The position numbers and the translations under genes were made by a program. This document shows, piece after piece, positions 7,671-15,123 of a stretch of 64,000 nucleotides of DNA. Source of the stretch: Oleiharenicola lentus (GTDB lineage: Bacteria > Verrucomicrobiota > Verrucomicrobiia > Opitutales > Opitutaceae); the NCBI RefSeq assembly GCF_004118375.1, contig NZ_SDHX01000002.1, positions 547,001-611,000 on the forward strand, given 5' to 3'. The notes beneath the pieces were generated by a model. The model did no database searches, was not told the DNA's origin, and saw nothing but the letters and a program-made list of their open reading frames with translations. Position 1 is the stretch's first letter; each line of letters opens with the position of its first letter.

Positions 7671-9065
7671 TCAGTTCAGGCCCAGTTTCACCACGATTTC
7701 ATTATTCAGTAGCTTCATCAGTCCAGCATCACCTCCTGGTCTGATCGAAAACTGTATCTTCCAACCGTCCGCAGTTCGCACCATAGGGGCGCCACTTCCT
7801 GTCGAGCCAGCTTTGCGCAACACCACCCGCTCAGGGCTGACGTCCGTCGCGACGTACTTCCTGATCTGCTCGACGCCGGTCGGAGGTTTCAACACAGCGG
7901 CAATCAACTGCGCATGAACGAAGAGTTCTTGCGGAGTGTGGTATCGCGCCCGGATCGATTCGGGCGCTCGGGCGTACAGCCCTTCCAACTCCTTCTGCCC
8001 TGCTTCGTCGAAGGTGATCAGATTGCCCAAAGCAACGGCGTTGCCCGCATCGAGCGCCCAGGCATAACTCAGCAAGGCATCCTCTGCCGTCGCCTGGCCA
8101 TGGTCGCTATGCCTTCCTATTACTTCCGCCTGTTTTTCTGTTGTCCGCCCTTCAACCAGGAGCGCGGCGGGCATTGCCGACGCGGCCATCCTGGGTGTTG
8201 CCGGGTCAATCACAGGCTGATCTCGCAAAGCCGCCATGGCGACGGAGAGCCGGGAGTTTTCAGCCTGCAGGACAGCCAATTCGCCACGGCTGGCACGTGC
8301 TTCCGATAGGGACCAGCCCAAGCTGGTAAATCCTGCCACTAATCCCGCCCCGATCCAAACCGCAGCCACTTTATTCAAAGCCAAAAGGCCCAGTAGCGAT
8401 GCGAGGGTGCCAGCCGGGGCCGCCGCTATCGCCGCTGCGGTCACGCTGGACGCCAGTCCAGCAGGAGCAGTCGCCAGCGTCTGGTTCGCCAACAACAGGC
8501 CCAAGGCCGCCGTCGTGGAGGAGACCCCCCGCTTACCCAACTGCGCGCGAAGTTTGTCGAGAGCCCGCTCTGTGCGCATCCGGGCTGTGTTTTCGGATAG
8601 ATTCATGCGCTCGCCCACCGCGGCAAAGCTTAGCCCGTCAAAATAGCGCAACAGCATAATCTGACGGTCCGCCTCCTTGAGATCATCCATGGCTTCATCA
8701 ATCACCGGGCGCAGATTTCCCCAGTCGGCCTGGGGTTCCGCGTCTAAGGAATCATCCGCCATGGCAGTGAACGATTGGGTGAGTTTTTGGTGACGAATCT
8801 CGCTTCGGGCGGCATCAATCGCCGCATAGCGGGTGCTGCGATGAAGCCACCCTATCAATGCCGGGTGGTGTTGCAGCGAGGCCGCTTTATGTGCGAGATC
8901 AGTGAATACTTTCTGTGCGATTTCCTCCGCCACATGGGTGCGCCCATGGGTCCGTCGCAGGGCCGCGGCATAGACTAGATTGAGATGTCTCCGGACCAAT
9001 TCGGAAAAGGCCCTTTCATCGTGCGCTTTGACGTAACGGTGGAGGAGTTCGGCATCAGTGGGCAT
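7671..9065 (-). CDS. ECF-type sigma factor fused to membrane segment and C-terminal domain (module 2)
   Basis: The protein is 464 residues and a clear paralogue of the gene at 5398. Region 2 has HDERAFSELVRRHLNLVYAA and AEEIAQKVFTDLAHKAASL; region 4 has LKEADRQIMLLRYFDGLSFA and MNLSENTARMRTERALDKL. After an Ala-rich hydrophobic stretch (TAALGLLLANQTLATAPAGL) comes a membrane helix (VAAVWIGAGLVAGFTSLGW, about residues 230-250), a short heptad-like region (ELAVLQAENSRLSVAMAAL) and the C-terminal domain (AWALDAGNAVALGNLITFDE; RTADGWKIQFSI). The start MPTDAELL is the only reasonable one. An anti-sigma factor gene is not evident next to it; the fused part may take that role. Confidence 0.88.
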   Translation of the reverse strand: MPTDAELLHRYVKAHDERAFSELVRRHLNLVYAAALRRTHGRTHVAEEIAQKVFTDLAHKAASLQHHPALIGWLHRSTRYAAIDAARSEIRHQKLTQSFTAMADDSLDAEPQADWGNLRPVIDEAMDDLKEADRQIMLLRYFDGLSFAAVGERMNLSENTARMRTERALDKLRAQLGKRGVSSTTAALGLLLANQTLATAPAGLASSVTAAAIAAAPAGTLASLLGLLALNKVAAVWIGAGLVAGFTSLGWSLSEARASRGELAVLQAENSRLSVAMAALRDQPVIDPATPRMAASAMPAALLVEGRTTEKQAEVIGRHSDHGQATAEDALLSYAWALDAGNAVALGNLITFDEAGQKELEGLYARAPESIRARYHTPQELFVHAQLIAAVLKPPTGVEQIRKYVATDVSPERVVLRKAGSTGSGAPMVRTADGWKIQFSIRPGGDAGLMKLLNNEIVVKLGLN

Positions 9066-9094
9066 GCGGGCTTAACCCTTATAACCGCGCCCCG

Positions 9095-9110
9095 CAGAAA
9101 AACCGCACAA
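9095..9110 (-). promoter_or_regulatory. Conserved upstream motif of sigma gene, copy 2
   Basis: Minus-strand TTGTGCGGTTTTTCTG lies 29 bp before the ATG at 9065 and matches the element at 6855-6871. A TTATAA sequence lies 17 bp after the TGCGGT core and could serve as a -10 region. Without expression data this remains a candidate. Confidence 0.5.
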
Positions 9111-9156
9111 ATATTCCTTTTTTTCCTTTTTTCCGCTCAAACCCATTCCTTTGGTT

Positions 9157-11019
9157 TCAAGCCCAAGTGCGTATTCCGATGAGTCCCCAGGCCAGGCCAA
9201 AACCGGTGATAAAAACAAGACCGAGCGTCACGAGTACGGCATGCCAGTAGGCCACGCGATTCATCGGCGTCTTGCGGTGGCGCCAAAGCCCCGCCACGCA
9301 AAAGGTTGCGCTTAGCGGAATCAGTAGGGTGTCGAGCATCAATCCGACCGACCAGATATTCATTGTGCCCACGATGTGGATATGCCCCTCCTGGACTTTG
9401 AGGTAGAAGGCGATAAAACCCACGATCCCGACCACACCCACCAAGGGCCATGTCCGCGGTCCAAGCGGGCCGGCATTCTTCAATCGTCCGAACGCCAGAC
9501 GAAGCCCCCAGACCACCGCGAACAGCACCGAGCTCAGCAAGATACCGAACGAGTAAAGCATTCCGTATTGCACGGACCAAAATCCAAACTTCGAGATGCG
9601 CCGGAAGGTGCCCAAATAGCATTGCAGTAGCGTTTCGCCGTTCTCTCCCGTGATCACGGCGAGTTCCGGCTTCGCGCCGTCATGCAGGCGAAAAAGATTA
9701 CCGGACACCGGCACCCACCTCAATGCCCCCCGCATCATGATCATTTCCTTCTCCTCCACCCGGATTTTTCGAATGCTCCCGAAATACTCCATGAAGTCGC
9801 GATATCCTTCATCACGCGGAGCGATATTGGCATAGAGGCCGTTGAAATCCTGATTCACAATTGCCGGCATCGGACCCGCGGGCGGGGACGCCTTCTCCGG
9901 GGCATGGCGCATCGCGTACAGCCGCACCAAATTATTTACCCTGGCAAAAGCGCTCACGTTATTTGAGTTGAGCATGACCACCAGGCCGATGCCCAGCTCC
10001 GGACAATATTCCATGGTCACGAAGCATGCGTCATGATTGCCATTGTGGCCATGCCACTCGTAACCGCGCGAGAACATCGCGCGGTTATACAAGCCATAGC
10101 CAACCGTCACCCCCGCTTGAGCCGACGGTAAAGTGGTCGGCACTTCGAGACGGTCGATCGATGCTTCCCGCAGAATCTGCCGACCATCAAAACTGCCGCG
10201 CATCAGATGAAAGCGCACGTAGTTGGCCATGTCTTCGACCGAGGCGTTCACGGCACCCGAGGGACGATAGATGAGGTGGGAATAAGACGCTACTTTGTGG
10301 CTTCGGCTCCAATACATCGTGGTCAGGTTCGATTGCACTTCCGGCGTCAGAAAGTAGCTCGCGGTGTGCATCTGGAGTGGGACAAAAAAATTGTCGCGGA
10401 CATAGTCCTCGAAGCGTTGCCCCGATGCTTTCTCGATCACGGCCGCCACCAAGGCTGGTCCCACGCTACTGTAGGCGTAGCGCGAACCGGGACGCCAGCG
10501 GATGACCCGGTATTGCGGGGCAAAATTCAGCGCCTGGGCCAGCGTGACCGGAGTGGAATCATTGTGTGCATACTCGCTGAAACGACAATCGGGGATGCCA
10601 GAGGTTTGCTCCAGCAAATGCACGAGGCGCACCGGATCCGTGGATTCCCAAGCGTTCTCCACAGGATATTCCGGCACCCATTGCCGCAACGTATCGGTCA
10701 GCTTCAGTTTCCCTTCCTCCTGTAACTTCAGTGCTGCGAGTGCCACAAACTCCTTTGACGTCGAGCCGATGCGAAAAATCGTTTTGGTCGTCACGGGCTG
10801 ATTAGCCGCCTCGTCCGCCAAGCCCAGTCCGGCCATCCACTCAATCTTGTCTCGGGACACAATCGCGACTGCTGCTCCCGGCGTTTGCCTTTCCTTAAGC
10901 ACTTTCTCTATCGCCTGCCGCAACTCTTCAACCGTCTGCGGCCCTGTATTTTCGGCAAAGAGGATTGGACCAGCAAGGAACACGAACAGGCTAAGATAGA
11001 ACTGAGGCTTAAAAAACAT
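9157..11019 (-). CDS. Exported serine hydrolase, beta-lactamase class C / DD-peptidase-like, with C-terminal membrane helices
   Basis: The protein is 620 residues. An N-terminal signal sequence (FYLSLFVFLAGPILFAEN) precedes the hydrolase domain. The nucleophile motif S-x-x-K is in RIGSTSKEFVALA (about residue 88), the second motif is the YSS of RYAYSSVGPAL in place of the usual Y-x-N, and HGHNG stands where K-T-G would be, as in many esterase-like members. The last 150 residues hold about four membrane helices (YSFGILLSSVLFAVVWGL, GVVGIVGFIAFYL and others). Substrate could be peptidoglycan peptides, a D-amino peptide or an ester; it need not be a beta-lactamase. GC content is lower than in surrounding genes. 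No partner gene is evident. Confidence 0.85.
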   Translation of the reverse strand: MFFKPQFYLSLFVFLAGPILFAENTGPQTVEELRQAIEKVLKERQTPGAAVAIVSRDKIEWMAGLGLADEAANQPVTTKTIFRIGSTSKEFVALAALKLQEEGKLKLTDTLRQWVPEYPVENAWESTDPVRLVHLLEQTSGIPDCRFSEYAHNDSTPVTLAQALNFAPQYRVIRWRPGSRYAYSSVGPALVAAVIEKASGQRFEDYVRDNFFVPLQMHTASYFLTPEVQSNLTTMYWSRSHKVASYSHLIYRPSGAVNASVEDMANYVRFHLMRGSFDGRQILREASIDRLEVPTTLPSAQAGVTVGYGLYNRAMFSRGYEWHGHNGNHDACFVTMEYCPELGIGLVVMLNSNNVSAFARVNNLVRLYAMRHAPEKASPPAGPMPAIVNQDFNGLYANIAPRDEGYRDFMEYFGSIRKIRVEEKEMIMMRGALRWVPVSGNLFRLHDGAKPELAVITGENGETLLQCYLGTFRRISKFGFWSVQYGMLYSFGILLSSVLFAVVWGLRLAFGRLKNAGPLGPRTWPLVGVVGIVGFIAFYLKVQEGHIHIVGTMNIWSVGLMLDTLLIPLSATFCVAGLWRHRKTPMNRVAYWHAVLVTLGLVFITGFGLAWGLIGIRTWA

Positions 11020-11181
11020 GAAGTAATGAGTGGTTCACATTCTAACCGCCCACCGGTTCAAGAATCGCACAAACTTTCCCCTCTCCCCTCTGTATTCCAT
11101 GTCTTCAGTGCTTAAACCGCTCACCACCTTTGAGACTCAGCTTTACGACTGGCCTCATCCGTGCCCATCTTGGAGTCATCC

Positions 11182-12477
11182 GTGGTTAAACAACTTCCCT
11201 CCACCGTCCTCATCGTCGGTTCCGGCGGGCGCGAGCACGCGCTTGCCCAGGCGCTTGCCCTGTCTCCAGCCAAGCCCCGGCTGCTCTGCGCACCCGGCAA
11301 CGCCGGTATCGCCGCCGACGCCACCTGTTTTCCTGTCGCCGCCGACAACATCGCCGGCCTCGTCGCCCTTGCACAGCGGGAGAAGGTCGACTTCGTGGTC
11401 GTCGGCCCCGAGGTGCCGCTTTCACTTGGCCTCGTGGACGCGCTCACGAAGGCCGGCATTCCCGCCTACGGCCCCAAGGCCGACGGCGCCCGCCTCGAAG
11501 CCTCCAAAGTTTTCACCAAGCAGATCCTCCTAAAATACAAGATCCCGACCGCCCCGGCCGGCATCTTCACCGAGATCGAGCCCGCCCTCGCCTACGTCCG
11601 CCAGCGCGGCGCGCCGATCGTGATCAAGGCCGACGGTCTCGCGGCCGGCAAAGGTGTGATCGTCGCCCAGACGCTCGTCGAGGCCGAGGCGGCGGTGCGA
11701 GACATGCTTGCGGGCAACAAATTCGGTTCCGCTGGCAGCCAGATCCTCGTCGAGGACTGCATGTTCGGTGACGAGACCTCGATCCTCGTCGTCGTGTCGG
11801 GCCGCGACTACGTCATTTTGCCCGTCTCGCAGGACCACAAGCGCATCGGCGACGGCGACACCGGTCCCAACACCGGCGGCATGGGCACCTACTCGCCCGC
11901 CGAGGTCGTCACGCCCGACCTGCTCGCCCGCATCGACCGCGAGATCGTAAAGCCCTCCGTGGACGCCATCGCGAGCGAGGGCATCGATTTCCGCGGCACG
12001 CTGTTCATCGGCATCATGCTGACCAAGGACGGCCCAAGCGTGCTCGAATACAACACGCGCTTCGGCGACCCCGAGACGCAGGTCGTGCTCCCACGCATCA
12101 AGAACGACCTGCTCGCGCTCCTGTGGGCCGCCGCCCGCGGTGAACTGCACGGCGCGCAACTCGACGTGCGCCCCGAGGCTGCGATCTGCGTCGTCGTCGC
12201 CGCGAAGGGTTATCCCGACGCCTACCCGAAAGGTGATGTCATCACTTTCCCTTCTCCCTCCTCCCTTCCCCCTGCCACCTTCATCTACCACGCCGGCACC
12301 GCAAAGAACGCCACCGGCCAGATTGTGATGAACGGCGGCCGCGTGCTCGGCGTCACCGCGCTCGCGCCGACACTGCGTGAAGCCGCCGACCGCGCCTACG
12401 CCGCCTGCGAGGCGATCCAGTGTGTCTCGAAATACTACCGCCGCGACATCGGCGCCCGTCAGTTGAACCGCCAATGA
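11182..12477 (+). CDS. purD: Phosphoribosylamine-glycine ligase
   Basis: ATP-dependent ligation of phosphoribosylamine with glycine, second step of purine synthesis, cytoplasmic. The protein is 431 residues. It begins with the N-domain ([17 protein letters not shown]), followed by the ATP-grasp region ([19 protein letters not shown]), [17 protein letters not shown], and the metal-binding [12 protein letters not shown]. No ATG is available; I chose the GTG at 11182 because GGAG lies seven bases upstream and it gives the normal N-terminus. A GTG at 11161 is also in frame. The stop overlaps the next ATG. GlyA, which makes glycine, lies 1.3 kb downstream, a sensible metabolic link. Confidence 0.95.
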   Translation: MVKQLPSTVLIVGSGGREHALAQALALSPAKPRLLCAPGNAGIAADATCFPVAADNIAGLVALAQREKVDFVVVGPEVPLSLGLVDALTKAGIPAYGPKADGARLEASKVFTKQILLKYKIPTAPAGIFTEIEPALAYVRQRGAPIVIKADGLAAGKGVIVAQTLVEAEAAVRDMLAGNKFGSAGSQILVEDCMFGDETSILVVVSGRDYVILPVSQDHKRIGDGDTGPNTGGMGTYSPAEVVTPDLLARIDREIVKPSVDAIASEGIDFRGTLFIGIMLTKDGPSVLEYNTRFGDPETQVVLPRIKNDLLALLWAAARGELHGAQLDVRPEAAICVVVAAKGYPDAYPKGDVITFPSPSSLPPATFIYHAGTAKNATGQIVMNGGRVLGVTALAPTLREAADRAYAACEAIQCVSKYYRRDIGARQLNRQ

Positions 12478-13109
12478 GACCGCTGCTGTCCGTCCTGTGT
12501 CTCCTGTCCTCCGTGCTCGGCCCGCTGGCCCGCGCCGCCACCCCGGTCGAGCTCGCCGCCGACGTCAGTTACCTGCGCATCCACTCCATCGTCCTGGAGC
12601 GCGAGGCCATCGCCAGCGCGTTGCTCAAGTCCCGTGCGCTCGTGCTCGACCTGCGCTACCCGCTCGACGAACGCGATGCCGGCGAAACGCTGCGTCAGGA
12701 ACTGGCCACCCACCCGGCCAAACCGCGACTCTATGTTCTGGTCAGCCCCGCCACACCCGTGCCGGTCGTCGGCGCGATCGCTTCGAGCCAGACCAAACTC
12801 ATCACCCTCGGGGTGAAGGGCTCGCGCCCCGAGCCGCAGGTCGTGGTGTTGCAGACCGCCGCGGACGACCGCCGCGCCTTCGATGCACTGACGCAAGGCA
12901 CGCCTCTCGCCGAACTCATTTCCGGCAAGATGGACAAGGAGCGCTACGACGAGGCGGCGCTCGTGCTGGAGTTCAAGAACGGCCAGACCGAAGTGATTCC
13001 GCCCGTGGTCTCGTCCGCCCCGGCCGCCGAAAAACCGGCTCGCCTGACCGACCGCGTGCTCCAGCGCGCCCTGCACCTGCACCGGGCACTGCAGGCCCTG
13101 AAGCGGTGA
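12474..13109 (+). CDS. Small exported protein of unknown function
   Basis: The protein is 211 residues. The start [20 protein letters not shown] ends in ARA-ATPVE, a Sec signal peptide. The mature part has a Rossmann-like or S41-peptidase-like alternation of strands and helices ([39 protein letters not shown]) but no catalytic motif I can name. The C-terminus is basic and helical ([19 protein letters not shown]). Its ATG overlaps the purD stop (ATGA), so it is translated with purD. Function unknown. Confidence 0.75.
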   Translation: MRPLLSVLCLLSSVLGPLARAATPVELAADVSYLRIHSIVLEREAIASALLKSRALVLDLRYPLDERDAGETLRQELATHPAKPRLYVLVSPATPVPVVGAIASSQTKLITLGVKGSRPEPQVVVLQTAADDRRAFDALTQGTPLAELISGKMDKERYDEAALVLEFKNGQTEVIPPVVSSAPAAEKPARLTDRVLQRALHLHRALQALKR

Positions 13110-13189
13110 TTTGACGTCCCTGCGCGCGCTGGCATGGTCCATTTCCTGCCTTGGCTGTCCTCCGTCCTCAGCCCACTGTCCTCCGCTAA

Positions 13190-13681
13190 ATGCCCACGCC
13201 CGGCCACATCCTCGTCGTCTGCACCGGCAACATCTGCCGCAGCCCGATGGGTCAGGGTTTGCTCGCCCACGCGCTCCAAGCCCAGCCCGAGCCGCTCCGC
13301 AGCCTGAAGGTCATTTCCGCCGGCGTCGCCGCGCACACCGGCGAACCAATCTCCGAAAACTCCGTGGTGGCGCTCCGCAAGGTGGGCATCGACATCAGCC
13401 ACCTGCACAGCCAGGGCCTCACCCAGAAGATGCTCGACGATGCCCTCGTGGTCTTCGGCATGACCGAGTCGCACCGCAGCATCATCCGCGCCCGGGCCCG
13501 GCCGGTGCCGGAGCATCTTTACCTGTTCCGCGACTTCCTGCCTCCGCCGGCCAGCAAGGAGATCGGCGACCCCTACGGCGGCCCGCTGAAGCTTTACGAA
13601 TCTGTGCGCGACGAAATGGTCGAGGCTGTGCCGGCCATCGTGGCCTTCCTTAAGACACTCGTGGAGGGCCGGAAGGCCTGA
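13190..13681 (+). CDS. Low-molecular-weight protein phosphatase
   Basis: The protein is 163 residues with the P-loop VCTGNICRSP (Cys at about residue 11) and the general acid in DPYGG (about residue 126), both complete. The family removes phosphate from protein tyrosine or arginine. In Bacillus YwlE, an arginine phosphatase, the residue before the second Cys of the loop is Thr. Here it is Ile, as in tyrosine phosphatases, so tyrosine is the better guess. The gene stands directly before glyA, as ywlE stands near glyA in Bacillus. The start at 13190 gives the normal short N-terminus. Its stop codon overlaps the left arm of the inverted repeat before glyA. Confidence 0.92.
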   Translation: MPTPGHILVVCTGNICRSPMGQGLLAHALQAQPEPLRSLKVISAGVAAHTGEPISENSVVALRKVGIDISHLHSQGLTQKMLDDALVVFGMTESHRSIIRARARPVPEHLYLFRDFLPPPASKEIGDPYGGPLKLYESVRDEMVEAVPAIVAFLKTLVEGRKA

Positions 13682-13767
13682 TTTTCGATTTTCGATTCTC
13701 GATTTTTGATTTCCGGTCCGCTCTGCTTGGACCTTAATCGAAAATCGAGAATCCTAAATCGAAAATC
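13680..13767. repeat. AT-rich 32-bp imperfect inverted repeat before glyA
   Basis: The left arm 13680-13711 is built from GATTTTC-like words. The right arm 13736-13767 is its reverse complement with three mismatches, separated by 24 bp. The right arm ends four bases before the glyA ATG. The composition is far below the local GC. As RNA it would fold into a long hairpin next to the start codon; as DNA it belongs with other pre-start word repeats in the window. Confidence 0.8.
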
Positions 13768-13771
13768 TCTC

Positions 13772-15040
13772 ATGTCCCTGAACGCCGCCCCCCTGTCCCA
13801 GCTTGATCCCGAAGTTTACGCCGTCGTCGCCGGCGAGCTCGCCCGCCAGCAGAGCCACATTGAGCTGATCGCCTCGGAGAACTTCACCTACCCGGCCGTG
13901 ATCGAGGCCATGGGCAGCGTGCTCACCAACAAATACGCCGAAGGCTATCCGGCCAAGCGCTGGTATGGCGGCTGCGAGCAGGTGGACAAGGTCGAGGTCC
14001 TCGCCATCGAGCGCGCGAAGAAGCTCTTCAACGCCGAACACGCCAACGTCCAGCCGCACTCCGGCTCGCAGGCCAACTTCGCCGTGTATACCTCCGTCCT
14101 CACGCCGGGCGACAAGATCCTCGGCATGAACCTCAGCCACGGCGGACACCTCACCCACGGCAACCCGGCCAACTTCTCCGGCAAACTCTACCAGTTCGTG
14201 CAATACGGCGTGCGAGAGGACACCGGCCTGATCGACTACGACGAGCTCGCCGCCGTCGCCCTCCGCGAGAAGCCCAAGATGATCACGGTCGGCGCCTCGG
14301 CCTACTCGCGCGTGATCGACTTCGCCCGCATGGGCGAGATCGCCCGCTCGGTCGGCGCCCTGCTCTTCGCCGACATCGCGCACATTGCCGGGCTCGTCGC
14401 CACCGGGCACCACCCCTCGCCGTTCCCGCACGCCGACTTCGTCACGACCACCACGCACAAGACCCTGCGCGGCCCCCGCGGCGGCCTCATTCTCTGCAAG
14501 GCGGCCCACGCCAAGGCCATCGACTCCGCCGTGTTCCCCGGCGGCCAGGGCGGCCCGCTCATGCACGTCATCGCCGCCAAGGCCGTGTGCTTCGGCGAGT
14601 GCCTCAAGCCCGAGTTCAAGACCTACAGCGGCCAGGTTATCGCCAACGCCCGGGCCCTCGCCGCCGCCATGGTGGCCCGCGGCTACAAGATCAACTCCGG
14701 CGGCACCGACAACCACCTCATGCTGGTGGACCTCCGCGCCAAGTTCCCCGAACTGACCGGCAAGGTCGCCCAGGAGACGCTCGATAAGGCCAACATCACC
14801 TGCAACAAGAACACCGTGCCCTTCGAGACCCGCTCGCCCTTCCAGGCCTCGGGCATCCGCCTCGGCACCCCGGCGATGACCAGCCGCGGCCTGAAGGAGG
14901 CCGACATGACCGAGATCGCCGGCCTGATCGACGGCGTGCTCTCCACCATCGGCAAGCCCGAGGAGGCCGCGATCATCGCCGCCACCAAGCAGAAGGTCGT
15001 CACCCTGACCTCGCGCTTCCCGCTGCCCTACAAGCTCTGA
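13772..15040 (+). CDS. glyA: Serine hydroxymethyltransferase
   Basis: PLP-dependent transfer of the serine hydroxymethyl group to tetrahydrofolate, giving glycine and 5,10-methylene-THF; cytoplasmic. The protein is 422 residues, the normal length. The PLP lysine is in [13 protein letters not shown] (Lys about 230). Other family motifs present are [45 protein letters not shown] and [14 protein letters not shown]. The frame is open upstream through the repeat, but [18 protein letters not shown] aligns with the family start. No Shine-Dalgarno is visible because an AT-rich hairpin occupies that place. Neighbours purD and the phosphatase suggest a shared transcript. Confidence 0.97.
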   Translation: MSLNAAPLSQLDPEVYAVVAGELARQQSHIELIASENFTYPAVIEAMGSVLTNKYAEGYPAKRWYGGCEQVDKVEVLAIERAKKLFNAEHANVQPHSGSQANFAVYTSVLTPGDKILGMNLSHGGHLTHGNPANFSGKLYQFVQYGVREDTGLIDYDELAAVALREKPKMITVGASAYSRVIDFARMGEIARSVGALLFADIAHIAGLVATGHHPSPFPHADFVTTTTHKTLRGPRGGLILCKAAHAKAIDSAVFPGGQGGPLMHVIAAKAVCFGECLKPEFKTYSGQVIANARALAAAMVARGYKINSGGTDNHLMLVDLRAKFPELTGKVAQETLDKANITCNKNTVPFETRSPFQASGIRLGTPAMTSRGLKEADMTEIAGLIDGVLSTIGKPEEAAIIAATKQKVVTLTSRFPLPYKL

Positions 15041-15123
15041 GCCTGCCGTCCGTCACGGAAACCCGGCCCGGGCCCGGCCAGTTTTCCGTGGCGTAGTTCG
15101 CTCCATCCGTTAGCCTCCGCCCC

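Noticed and set aside
9157-11019. Antibiotic-resistance beta-lactamase
   Set aside because: The fold matches the class C / DD-peptidase group, but the second and third motifs (YSS, HGHNG) and the added membrane helices fit esterase or peptidase relatives better.
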